NCBI GenBank assembly: GCA_002298125.1
Contig: DBMJ01000001.1
Location: forward strand, 1-64,000
DNA from: Clostridium sp. UBA701
GTDB lineage: Bacteria > Bacillota > Clostridia > Clostridiales > Clostridiaceae
Direction: 5' to 3'
DNA: 64,000 nucleotides
Of this stretch, positions 7,300 through 15,813 are shown piece after piece. The position numbers and the translations under genes were made by a program. The number at the start of each line of letters is the position of its first letter. Position 1 is the first letter of the stretch. The notes beneath the pieces are model-generated. The model saw only the letters and a program-made list of their open reading frames with translations. It ran no database searches and was not told the origin of the DNA.

Positions 7300-8655
7300 T
7301 TAAACTCCTAATGCAAACTTAAGTATAAATAGCAGTGTAAAGATGTACATTATTACATGAACCTCTTTTGCCTTTCCTCTGAATATCTTCACTAAGGTAT
7401 AGAATATAAAGCCTGCTGCTATACCATTTGATATGCTATAGGTAAAGGGCATTATAGCTAGAGTGAAGAAGGCCGGAACTGCATCCTCAAAGTTTTCAAA
7501 ATCTATCTGTGTTACAGCACCCACCATTAGTATTCCTACCACTATTAGAGCTGGAGCCGTAGCAGCCTCAGGAACTATTCCCACTATTGGTGCAAAGAAT
7601 AGAGTAAGCAGGAAGCAAGCAGCAGTAACTACAGAGGTAAGTCCAGTTCTTCCACCTTCACTTATTCCTGCAGCACTTTCTACATAGGTAGTAACGTTAC
7701 TGGTTCCTAAAAGTGCTCCTATGGAGGTGGCAGTTGCATCTGCAAAGAGAGCCTTATCTAATTTTCTTGGGAATCTTCCCTTACCTGGTTTATCATTTTC
7801 AGGATCAAACATACCAGTCTTTGCTCCTGTTCCAATGAAGGTACCAATGGTATCAAAGGTATCTACAAGGCTGAAGGAAATTATAATAGTTAAGGCAGTT
7901 ATTATTCCCATCTTAGCACTAAATAGTTCTCCAAAGTTTAGTGCAAGGAAGGTAGGCTTTAGACTTGGTGGAAGTGAAACCACAGTGAAGTTTTCAGGAA
8001 TCATTATATTTAGCTTTACCGCAAAGGCAGTTTGAACAATAATTCCTACAATGGTAGTACCTAATATTCCGATTAATATGGACCCTTTTACTTTGTTAGC
8101 CATTAAGATTACTGTGAGTACTACTCCAAATAGAGCTAGTAAAACCACAGGGTCTTTTATATTCCCAAAGGTTACTAGAGTATCCTTACTTGCAGCAACA
8201 AAGCCTGCCTGTTTAAAGCCTATGAAGGCAATAAATAATCCAATACCTGCTCCAATAGCACTTTTTAAGGAATCTGGAATAGCATTTACTATTGCAACTC
8301 TTATTTTAGTTACAGTGATAAAGATATTTATAAGACCGCAAATAAATACTATGGCAAGAGCAGCCTGCCAACTATAACCTACAACCTTTACTACGTAAAA
8401 GGTGAAGAAAGCATTCATGCCCATGCCTGCCGCTTGAGCAAAAGGCACATTGGCAAAAAGCCCCATGATTAAGGTTCCTATAATTGCAGATAATACTGTA
8501 GCTACGAATACTGCACCGCTATCCATACCTGCTGCAGCTAGTATTTGAGGATTTACAAAGATTATGTAGGCCATAGTAATAAAGGTAGTTATACCAGCTA
8601 TAACCTCTGTCCTTACATTGGTGTTGTTTTCCTTGAGCTTAAAAAATCTTTCCAT
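7300..8655 (-). CDS. NCS2-family guanine/hypoxanthine permease
   Basis: A 451-residue multi-pass membrane protein of the AzgA/PbuG branch of NCS2 purine transporters. N-terminal hallmark ITTFITMAYIIFVNPQIL, then GMGMNAFFTFYVV, GIGLFIAFIGFKQAG, SLVDTFDTIGTFIG and ALLGTSNVTTYVESAAGI. It should import guanine or hypoxanthine by proton symport across the cytoplasmic membrane. The ATG follows a GGGGGAGAA site. Control is clear from the leader: a guanine-class purine riboswitch and an intrinsic terminator precede the gene, so expression should fall when guanine is plentiful. Confidence 0.93.
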   Translation of the reverse strand: MERFFKLKENNTNVRTEVIAGITTFITMAYIIFVNPQILAAAGMDSGAVFVATVLSAIIGTLIMGLFANVPFAQAAGMGMNAFFTFYVVKVVGYSWQAALAIVFICGLINIFITVTKIRVAIVNAIPDSLKSAIGAGIGLFIAFIGFKQAGFVAASKDTLVTFGNIKDPVVLLALFGVVLTVILMANKVKGSILIGILGTTIVGIIVQTAFAVKLNIMIPENFTVVSLPPSLKPTFLALNFGELFSAKMGIITALTIIISFSLVDTFDTIGTFIGTGAKTGMFDPENDKPGKGRFPRKLDKALFADATATSIGALLGTSNVTTYVESAAGISEGGRTGLTSVVTAACFLLTLFFAPIVGIVPEAATAPALIVVGILMVGAVTQIDFENFEDAVPAFFTLAIMPFTYSISNGIAAGFIFYTLVKIFRGKAKEVHVIMYIFTLLFILKFALGV

Positions 8656-8682
8656 TAATTCTCCCCCTTAATATTATTATAA

Positions 8683-8712
8683 AAATAAAAATACGGAAAA
8701 CCCTTCCGGTAT
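8683..8712 (-). terminator. Riboswitch-controlled leader terminator
   Basis: Minus-strand stem CGGAA / TTCCG (extended by TAC/GTA) followed by a T-rich run, between the purine riboswitch aptamer and the permease start codon. It is the likely OFF structure of the expression platform. Confidence 0.6.
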
Positions 8713-8822
8713 TTCCCGCTTAACTACTTAAGTACGTCTAAGGCAGCAATGTTCTGTGGTTAAATCCGAAAGCATATATAAAGCTTATGACCGTATTTCC
8801 TCAAAACACTTATCCCTTGTAC

Positions 8823-8897
8823 GTTACTCATAGCTAAGCAGTTAATGGCTGCTTTGTAGAAACTCCCAGCCCCTATTGCCGGGATTATACGAGTTAC
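8823..8897 (-). promoter_or_regulatory. Purine riboswitch aptamer, guanine class
   Basis: The minus-strand RNA shows the conserved J1/2 segment CGTATAAT, P2 with its loop, the invariant GGGAGTTTCTAC (J2/3), P3 around AGCAG/CTGCT and a closing GAGTAAC that pairs with GTAACTC apart from one mismatch. The specificity nucleotide, in the TATG context (AGCTATGAG), is C, which pairs with guanine/hypoxanthine; adenine riboswitches have U there. It lies upstream of the NCS2 permease. Confidence 0.93.
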
Positions 8898-8922
8898 TAT
8901 TGGTTTTTATGATTACAATAGT

Positions 8923-8951
8923 ATAATATCAAAACACGAACATTTTGTCAA
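8923..8951 (-). promoter_or_regulatory. Promoter for the purine riboswitch leader
   Basis: Minus-strand TTGACA (8946-8951), 17-bp spacer, TATTAT (8923-8928), positioned about 25 bp before the aptamer. The 220-bp stretch from here to the cls start shows no other gene. Confidence 0.8.
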
Positions 8952-9172
8952 TATATTAAATTAATGTTCTTGTTTTTCTCTTTTGTGATTGTTGTAATAT
9001 TTCACCTTATATATTCTACACGGATGTTCAATTTCCTTTTTTATCCACGAAATTAAGTATTATTGTTATTTCCTCACTGTAAGCTTTAACCCCAGTATGA
9101 TTTATTATATAATTAAAGATATAGCAGATAATATTTATTACAGATTAAATTTACTTATATGGGAGAGATTTT

Positions 9173-10627
9173 ATGTCAGCATTAATTTTTGAAAGGGTTA
9201 CCTCTATTCTTTTTATAATAAACTTAATATTTGCAATTGCAGTTGTGTTTCTCGAGAGAAGAAACCCTAGCACCACTTGGTCCTGGCTTATGATATTGTA
9301 TTTTATCCCCCTATTAGGGTTTGTATTATATCTGTTTATGGGGCAGGATCTTCGAAAGAAGAAGTTGTTTAAGTTAAAAAAGGAGGAAGAGCTTGCATTA
9401 TATACTATTCTTCCAGAGCAGTCTAATATTAATTTTTTAATAAACACTACTCATCCCAATGAGCTTGTGCTAAAGCACTCAGATTTTATTAGGCTTAATC
9501 TAAATTGTGACAACGCCTCTTATACTGAAAACAATAAAATTGAGATAATTGATGATGGTGTGAAAAAGTTTGAAGCCTTAAAGAAATCTCTTCTTGAGGC
9601 TGAGCACTTCATTCATATTCAATACTATATCTTTAGAAATGATGGAATTGGCAGAGAAATAATGGACATATTAAAGGCCAAGGCACTAAAGGGAGTAGAA
9701 GTAAAACTAATATACGATGGCATGGGCTGTATAAGGACGCCAAATAAGTTTTTTGCAGAGCTTTCTCACTGTGGGGGAGAAATAGCTGAATTTTTTCCTC
9801 CCTTCTTACCTTATATGAACCTTCGTGTAAACTACAGAAACCATAGAAAAATATGCGTTATTGATGGTGTAAAGGCCTTTATTGGTGGCTTTAACATAGG
9901 GGATGAATATGCAGGTTTCTCAAAGCGCTTTGGATATTGGAGAGATACTCACCTATATCTAGAAGGGGAAGCTGTAGACTCCTTGGAGTTAAGATTCTTA
10001 ATGGATTGGAGCTATGCCTCAAACTCAACCTTTAATTATATTGAAAGATATTTTCCTAAGAAGCAAAGCTTTGGAACAAGTATTGGTATTCAAATAGTCT
10101 CCAGCGGTCCTGATTCACACTATAGCAATATTAGAAATTCCTATCTAGATCTTATAAGCAGAGCAAAGTCTTCTATATATATTGAAACCCCATATTTTAT
10201 TCCAGATGACAGTATTTTAACTGCTCTAAAGGTGGCAGCCTTATCTGGAGTTGAGGTTAATATCATTGTGCCAGAAAAAAAAGATCACCCCTTTATCAAA
10301 TGGGCATCTCTTTCTTATCTTGGAGAGCTCATTGAAGTTGGTGTGAACTGCTATTATTATCAAAAGGGCTTTGTACACAGTAAGCTTATTATGATAGATG
10401 AAGAGTTGTTCTCTATAGGCACAGCCAATATGGATATAAGAAGCTTCAATCTTAATTTTGAAGTGAATGCCTTTATATTTGATGAGTGTAACGCTAAGCT
10501 GTTAAAAGAAATGCTCCTATGTGACATTGACAAGAGTATAAAACTCACAAAGGAGCAGTACCAATTTAGAAGCCTTTTAGTAAAATTTAAAGAGGGAGTA
10601 TGCAGATTGCTTTCTCCAATGCTTTAA
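9173..10627 (+). CDS. cls: Cardiolipin synthase
   Basis: A 484-residue phospholipase-D-superfamily enzyme. Two N-terminal transmembrane helices (residues about 8-25 and 38-58, the second WSWLMILYFIPLLGFVLYLF) precede two PLD domains with HKD motifs: NHRKICVIDG with GGFNIGDEYAG, and VHSKLIMIDEELFSIGTANMD. It condenses two phosphatidylglycerols into cardiolipin plus glycerol at the membrane. Start ATG at 9173 has GGGAGAG upstream. Length is standard for bacterial Cls. It converges with glgD with only a 16-bp gap and no obvious terminator between them. Confidence 0.95.
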   Translation: MSALIFERVTSILFIINLIFAIAVVFLERRNPSTTWSWLMILYFIPLLGFVLYLFMGQDLRKKKLFKLKKEEELALYTILPEQSNINFLINTTHPNELVLKHSDFIRLNLNCDNASYTENNKIEIIDDGVKKFEALKKSLLEAEHFIHIQYYIFRNDGIGREIMDILKAKALKGVEVKLIYDGMGCIRTPNKFFAELSHCGGEIAEFFPPFLPYMNLRVNYRNHRKICVIDGVKAFIGGFNIGDEYAGFSKRFGYWRDTHLYLEGEAVDSLELRFLMDWSYASNSTFNYIERYFPKKQSFGTSIGIQIVSSGPDSHYSNIRNSYLDLISRAKSSIYIETPYFIPDDSILTALKVAALSGVEVNIIVPEKKDHPFIKWASLSYLGELIEVGVNCYYYQKGFVHSKLIMIDEELFSIGTANMDIRSFNLNFEVNAFIFDECNAKLLKEMLLCDIDKSIKLTKEQYQFRSLLVKFKEGVCRLLSPML

Positions 10628-10643
10628 CTGTTTTAAAACCATA

Positions 10644-11762
10644 TTATATTGAGGATTTCTTTTCTATTAATAAAGGATATGCCGTGGTTCCACTAAGATA
10701 CTTACCTGGAGAAATCATACTATCCTTATCCAGGATTACATTTTCTAAAAAGCAATCCTCTCCTATGGTACAGTTTTGCATTATAATACTGTTTCTCACC
10801 TCACTATTTTTACCTACCTTTACTCTTCTAAAAATAATAGAATTATAAACATTTCCTTCAACAATGGCACCATTTGCCACAATAGAATTGTGACATATAC
10901 AATGGCTGCCATATCTTACTGGAGGTTGATCCCCTGCCCTAGTATATATATAGCCATGCTTAAAAAATAGCTCTCTCCATATGTCTGGTTTTAACATGTT
11001 CATGCTTAGTCTATAATAGCTTTGCAAATTGCAGACTTGAGAGGCATAACCTTTAAATTCCCATCCATAGACCCTGTATTTATTGAAATTTTTAATAACA
11101 ACATCCGTTAAAAAATCATATTCTCCTCTGGAAACTGCTCCTTCCACTAGAGTATTTAGGAGCTCCTTCTTCATGATATATGCCTCTAAGCTTACTAAGG
11201 GACTATCTAGAGACCTTGCACCAGTTTCCATATGAGTAATTTTCCTCTCCCCATTGGTCTTTAAGGTTGTACAGCATGGAAAATCTTCATGACTTCCTTT
11301 AGTATCCTTAAATATTATTGTAATATCATTGTTATTTTCCATATGATACTTAAATGCCCCATAGTAGTTCATGTTATATACCATATTAGCTTCACATATA
11401 AGTACATATTCCTCCTTACCTCTACAGATATAATCCATATTACTGCTAAAGTTCTCTATATCTCCCTTAGAAAATCCCGAGAGGTTCTTCTCATAGTCTG
11501 GAGGTAGTATAAATAGGCCACCTACCTTTCTGTCTAAATCCCACTCCTTAGGAGCTCTTAGATGACCTAACAGTGATCTATTAGGTCTTCCAGTAAGAAT
11601 CCCAACGCTCTCTATTCCAGAGTTTATCATATTTGAAAGGGTAAAATCTATTAGCCTGTATCTCCCACCAATGGGAATTGCAGCAGTTGAACGTTCTTCA
11701 ATTAGTTCCTTAAGCTGCTTTATCCTTTTCGTGTCGTTAATTAAACCTATTACCCTGTTCAT
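10644..11762 (-). CDS. glgD: Glucose-1-phosphate adenylyltransferase regulatory subunit GlgD
   Basis: A 372-residue paralogue of GlgC. It keeps the fold landmarks GRYRLIDFTLSNMINSGI and a left-handed beta-helix C-terminus (VEGNVYNSIIF, VRNSIIMQNCTIGEDC) but the N-terminal pyrophosphorylase loop AGGQGSRL is replaced by INDTKRIKQL, so it is expected to be catalytically poor. In Firmicutes GlgC-GlgD heteromers make ADP-glucose for glycogen, with GlgD as modulating subunit. It lies nine bases behind glgC with its own AGGAGGGG site. Confidence 0.92.
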   Translation of the reverse strand: MNRVIGLINDTKRIKQLKELIEERSTAAIPIGGRYRLIDFTLSNMINSGIESVGILTGRPNRSLLGHLRAPKEWDLDRKVGGLFILPPDYEKNLSGFSKGDIENFSSNMDYICRGKEEYVLICEANMVYNMNYYGAFKYHMENNNDITIIFKDTKGSHEDFPCCTTLKTNGERKITHMETGARSLDSPLVSLEAYIMKKELLNTLVEGAVSRGEYDFLTDVVIKNFNKYRVYGWEFKGYASQVCNLQSYYRLSMNMLKPDIWRELFFKHGYIYTRAGDQPPVRYGSHCICHNSIVANGAIVEGNVYNSIIFRRVKVGKNSEVRNSIIMQNCTIGEDCFLENVILDKDSMISPGKYLSGTTAYPLLIEKKSSI

Positions 11763-11770
11763 CGCCCCTC

Positions 11771-12931
11771 CTAATAAACCATATTTCCTTCCAGTACAAC
11801 TATGTCACCACTGTGTACCTCACAGCCCGAAGATTTTTTAGAACCATATTCGCTATCCACTATTTTATTTTCTCTAACTATGCATTCTTCTCCCACAATA
11901 GCCCTATTCATAATTACCCCAGTTCCAATATAGGCCCTAGGAAATATAATGGAATTTTTAATAACCGCACCCTCTCCCACATATACTCCTTCAAATAATA
12001 TAGAATTTTCAACATGTCCAAAGATTCGACAGCCTTCATTTATCATAGAATTTATTATGCAGCATTGAGACGATACATAGTGTGGCGGCTGTAATGAATT
12101 GGTGGTATATACCTTCCAACTTGAGCTATATAGCTCTAGCGCAGATGGATTCTTTAACAAATCCATGTTGGCCTCATAATAGCTTTCAACAGTTTCAACA
12201 TCCTTCCAGTAGCCATTAAAGCTATAGCTGTACACTGATTTATTATCCCTTACCATTGCAGGGATAAGGTCCTTGCTAAAATTATGGGAGGAGTTCACAT
12301 CATTATGATCTTCTATAAGCCTTTCCTTCAGAAACCTATAGTTAAAGATATATATTTCCATGGATGCTAGCACGCTTTTTGGCCTTATTGGCTTGTCCTC
12401 AAACTCTATAACTCTGCACTCTCCATCTGTAGTCATAACTCCAAAGCCATGAGCCTCCTTAGGAGTTACTCTTGTTACTGCAATAGTAAGCACTCCATTC
12501 TTTCTCTTATGAAAGTCAAGCATAAGGGAATAATCCATATTATATATGTGGTCTCCGGGTAGAATAAGCACATATTCAGGACTGTATTCATCTAAATAAT
12601 TAAGGTTTTGATATAAAGCCTCCACAGTGCCATCATACCATTCTCCTTCATAGGTTTTCCCATATGGCGGCAGCAGAGTTACTCCGCCATGAAATCTGTC
12701 GAGATTCCAGGGACTCCCTGTACCTATATAGGAGTTTAGCAGCGTAGGCTGATACTGAGTAAGCACCCCCACAGTATCTATACCAGAATTGCTGCAGTTA
12801 CTTAGTGTAAAATCTATAAGTCGGTATCTACCACCAAAGGGTACTAAAGGTTTAGTGTACTTTCCGGTAAGTGATCCTAACCTGCTGCCCTGTCCCCCTG
12901 CCAAAAGCATCCCAATACACTGCTTTTTCAA
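11771..12931 (-). CDS. glgC: Glucose-1-phosphate adenylyltransferase GlgC
   Basis: A 386-residue ADP-glucose pyrophosphorylase. Catalytic loop MLLAGGQGSRLGSLT, sugar-binding GRYRLIDFTLSNCSNSGID, LILPGDHIYNMDY, and the Lys-containing VIEFEDKP are present, followed by a beta-helix domain. It makes ADP-glucose from glucose-1-phosphate and ATP, the committed step of glycogen synthesis. The start is TTG (in context AACTTGAAAAAG) with a GGGGGG site seven bases upstream. Forms an operon with glgD; glgA, glgB and glgP are not next to it, so they must be elsewhere. Confidence 0.95.
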   Translation of the reverse strand: MKKQCIGMLLAGGQGSRLGSLTGKYTKPLVPFGGRYRLIDFTLSNCSNSGIDTVGVLTQYQPTLLNSYIGTGSPWNLDRFHGGVTLLPPYGKTYEGEWYDGTVEALYQNLNYLDEYSPEYVLILPGDHIYNMDYSLMLDFHKRKNGVLTIAVTRVTPKEAHGFGVMTTDGECRVIEFEDKPIRPKSVLASMEIYIFNYRFLKERLIEDHNDVNSSHNFSKDLIPAMVRDNKSVYSYSFNGYWKDVETVESYYEANMDLLKNPSALELYSSSWKVYTTNSLQPPHYVSSQCCIINSMINEGCRIFGHVENSILFEGVYVGEGAVIKNSIIFPRAYIGTGVIMNRAIVGEECIVRENKIVDSEYGSKKSSGCEVHSGDIVVLEGNMVY

Positions 12932-13011
12932 GTTTAACCCCCCATTTAATAATGCTATCTTCTTTACCTATAAATACTACTAAGCTATTGTAATTATGAA
13001 TAAAATAGTCC

Positions 13012-13050
13012 TAGAAATAAAAATAACGCAGCTCTTATCAACTGCGTTAT
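13012..13050 (-). terminator. Terminator of the sulfoquinovosidase operon
   Basis: Minus-strand stem ATAACGCAG / CTGCGTTAT around a ten-base loop, followed by TTTTTATTT. It closes the ROK-isomerase-GH31-DUF4867 unit. Confidence 0.85.
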
Positions 13051-13104
13051 CCTTTGTCTTATATGCTGATTTAATCATTACTATACAAATATATCTATAT
13101 ACCT

Positions 13105-13779
13105 CTAAAATATCACCTCTATGTTATCTCCAACAATTCCACCAATTGCGCCCTTTTCTGTTAAAACCATTCTGTCAGGATGAGCTAAAAGCCATTTGTT
13201 TTTTGCAAACAGCAGACGTTTTTCTCCATTGCTACATATATCCACCATATTTTTCAAGGGCTCATTAGTTCCTCTAGGTAAAATAACTATACACTTAAAT
13301 CCATCTATACATAGCTTACAGGGTGCAAAATGAAGAGTAGTCTGATAAAGCTCAATTGCCGCACCTTTAGGGACATAAAAGGCTTCCACCTTGGAGGAGC
13401 AAAAGGTGTTATTCTCCACGTCTTGAAGTGATCCTAAAAGCAGTACGAACTCAGTGACAGCTATATTTATTTCACTTCCCTTATGGTATTCAAGCCCATT
13501 TAGCCTAGAATTGACACCATTGCAGTAACCAATCTGAATAGGCATCTCTCCATAGTATACTTCTTGTATTTCCTGTGCCCCCTTTAAACTTTCAAGTTCT
13601 ACAACAGATGGCACATATACATTCCCTTCTTGCGGAACTGTAGTATGCTCCTCCATGTATTTTATCATAGAGGAAAAGTCAAAGTCAGTAATAACCCTAC
13701 CGTATTTTCTGAACTCATCACTATAGACTTCATGAAATTTTAAGTTTGGGTTTTTTTCTTTCAATAATTTTATATCCAA
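13105..13779 (-). CDS. DUF4867-family protein in the sulfoquinovose operon
   Basis: About 224 residues, resembling the DUF4867 family (cupin-like beta-rich proteins of unknown function). No signal peptide or membrane segment. The middle has several beta-strand-like stretches (INIAVTEFVLLLGSLQ, EAFYVPKGAAIELYQTTLHF) and the segment CKLCIDGFKCIVILPRGTNEP. It is the last gene of the sulfoquinovosidase operon, almost touching the GH31 gene. An AGGAG site overlaps the first in-frame GTG (13788), so the TTG at 13779, eight bases downstream, is the better start. Context suggests a role in SQ handling, such as an anomerase or isomerase partner, but nothing in the sequence proves it. Confidence 0.7.
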   Translation of the reverse strand: MDIKLLKEKNPNLKFHEVYSDEFRKYGRVITDFDFSSMIKYMEEHTTVPQEGNVYVPSVVELESLKGAQEIQEVYYGEMPIQIGYCNGVNSRLNGLEYHKGSEINIAVTEFVLLLGSLQDVENNTFCSSKVEAFYVPKGAAIELYQTTLHFAPCKLCIDGFKCIVILPRGTNEPLKNMVDICSNGEKRLLFAKNKWLLAHPDRMVLTEKGAIGGIVGDNIEVIF

Positions 13780-13790
13780 TGTCACCACTC

Positions 13791-15791
13791 CTAAATAAGG
13801 GCTATTTCTCTAAACAGCTCTGCATATTTACTACACTTCCTATAAAACACTGGCGGATATCCTTCCTTTGCCTCTATATCAACATAGCCTCCACTAAATT
13901 CATTGCCTGTCCATAAATGCACCCATTCATCCTCTGGTAGATATACCTTCCAGTCTGTTACTCCCTCTTCATATACTGGTGCCACTAACACATCTTCACC
14001 TAGCAAATACTGATACTTAATGTCATAACTATCCTTATCCTCTTCATAGTGCAAAAATAATGGTCTCATTACCGGTATACCATGGATTGCATTTTCACTT
14101 ACTAGCTCTTTCATATATAATGAAAGCTTATTATACACCCTGCCCATTCTTCCTAAGTGCAAAAGTGTTTCCTCATCACTATCAAATTGCCAATTATCAT
14201 CTGGTCTGTTACCTTCATGGCTCCTCATCATTGGGGTAAAGGCTGAAAAATCTGTCCACCTCTTAAATAATTCTTTGTCCCTCTTCATATGATAAAGAGT
14301 AGTATATCCACCTATATCACTGTGGTGAAGCCCAAAACCACTCATAGCAAGAGAAAGCGCTGCTGGAATTACAGATGCTAAACCATCATCAAGACTCCAA
14401 TCTACATTTTGATCCCCTGCCCACATCATGGTACAGTATCTTTGGCTACCAGTGAAGCCCGCTCTCATAAAGAATAGTATCTCCCCTAGCTTTCCTCTTT
14501 CTTCTACCGCCTCTCTATTGACCCTTGCCCATAGTGCAGGCCACCTATTGTGCATAAGCTCTGCACTTACTCCGCAATGAAGAACAGCATCAGTAGGAAG
14601 ATACTCTCCAAAGTCTGCCATCCATCCTGAAAGGCCAAAGTCAATCATATTGATTTTAATAATCTCCTTATACCACTTAAAGGCCTTATCATAGGTGAGA
14701 TCCACTACGCCGCCATAGAAGGCACCCATATCTATTAGATAGTCTTTTCCCATAGAGTTTTTCACTAGATAGCCCTTCTTGCTAGCTTCCTTAAATAGAT
14801 TTCCTTCCACAGCAAGATAGGGATTTATATATCCTAAAAACCTTATACCCTGTTCCCTAAGCTTTTTAATCTCCACGTCCAACTTAGGATATAATTCACA
14901 GTTCCATTCCCAGTTCCACATAAGCCGCTTTCCAAAAGGAGTAATCCTCTTTCCTTCCCAGTCTTGAGCCCATATACCTGTTACTGGTACCCCTAGCTCT
15001 TGTGCTCTTCTCAGCTTCTCTAGACAAGTATCAGTTCCTCCCTGAATTCCAAGTATAACACCATCATAAACCCAGGATGGAAGCTCAGGTTGTCTTCCTA
15101 AAAGTAAGGACATGTCCTTAATAAGCTCCATATAATTATTCTTCTTGCTGAAAATTAATTTCTCTGGCACATTATAGAATTCAATTTCATGATAGTTCCT
15201 TCCCACGAAATTAAATTCCATGTAAGAGCTTTCCTCTGTATGAAAGAAATATTTCCTTGAGGACACGAAGGTAGGCTGTGGAAAAAAGGTGGTATAATAA
15301 TCTCCTCCAGCTCTATCCTCCACATCTGCTAAAAAGGTAACATAGGTACTTTTATTTCTTCCTACGCCCTGCTCAGATACCCATAATGGAAACTTTTTCC
15401 CTCTTAAATTAAAATGTGAAAATTGTTCTCCCAAACCAAAGACCTTCTCCTCTGGTTCTGCATATAATCTAATCCAAAGTCGATTTATCTCTCGGTTTGC
15501 AGTATGAAGCTGTACAACCAATCGTCCATCCTCTTCACTAAATATTAGCTGAAGAGATTTTGAGCAGTTGGAAAATAAAATGCATATCCTTTCGCTATTT
15601 TCATCTATCTTAAATTCTGTTAGAGGAATTCTTGAAAACAATGTCTTTTCAATTTGAAAATTTCCTCTATACATATCAAATTGAGTACTTCCCTCTCCTA
15701 TAAATAGCAAAGGATTTTCCTTACTATGCACTAATAGAATCTCATCCTTATACATTAAGGTAAAGCCCTTATGTTCTCTAATAAGCTTCAT
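13791..15791 (-). CDS. yihQ: Sulfoquinovosidase (GH31, YihQ type)
   Basis: A 666-residue cytosolic glycoside hydrolase family 31 enzyme that matches E. coli YihQ over its whole length as I remember that sequence. The nucleophile Asp (GWMADFGEYLP, D393) and acid/base Asp (WAGDQNVDWSLDDG, D460) are present. The residues that recognise the sulfonate in YihQ are all kept: Arg and Trp in FGKRLMWNW (R289, W292) and Tyr in SDIGGYTTL (Y496), at a constant offset of 12 from E. coli numbering. It releases sulfoquinovose from alpha-glycosides such as sulfoquinovosyl glycerol. Start is the second ATG (MKLIRE), six bases after GGAGG. Confidence 0.93.
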   Translation of the reverse strand: MKLIREHKGFTLMYKDEILLVHSKENPLLFIGEGSTQFDMYRGNFQIEKTLFSRIPLTEFKIDENSERICILFSNCSKSLQLIFSEEDGRLVVQLHTANREINRLWIRLYAEPEEKVFGLGEQFSHFNLRGKKFPLWVSEQGVGRNKSTYVTFLADVEDRAGGDYYTTFFPQPTFVSSRKYFFHTEESSYMEFNFVGRNYHEIEFYNVPEKLIFSKKNNYMELIKDMSLLLGRQPELPSWVYDGVILGIQGGTDTCLEKLRRAQELGVPVTGIWAQDWEGKRITPFGKRLMWNWEWNCELYPKLDVEIKKLREQGIRFLGYINPYLAVEGNLFKEASKKGYLVKNSMGKDYLIDMGAFYGGVVDLTYDKAFKWYKEIIKINMIDFGLSGWMADFGEYLPTDAVLHCGVSAELMHNRWPALWARVNREAVEERGKLGEILFFMRAGFTGSQRYCTMMWAGDQNVDWSLDDGLASVIPAALSLAMSGFGLHHSDIGGYTTLYHMKRDKELFKRWTDFSAFTPMMRSHEGNRPDDNWQFDSDEETLLHLGRMGRVYNKLSLYMKELVSENAIHGIPVMRPLFLHYEEDKDSYDIKYQYLLGEDVLVAPVYEEGVTDWKVYLPEDEWVHLWTGNEFSGGYVDIEAKEGYPPVFYRKCSKYAELFREIALI

Positions 15792-15813
15792 ATAATCCTC
15801 CATAATTATATTA

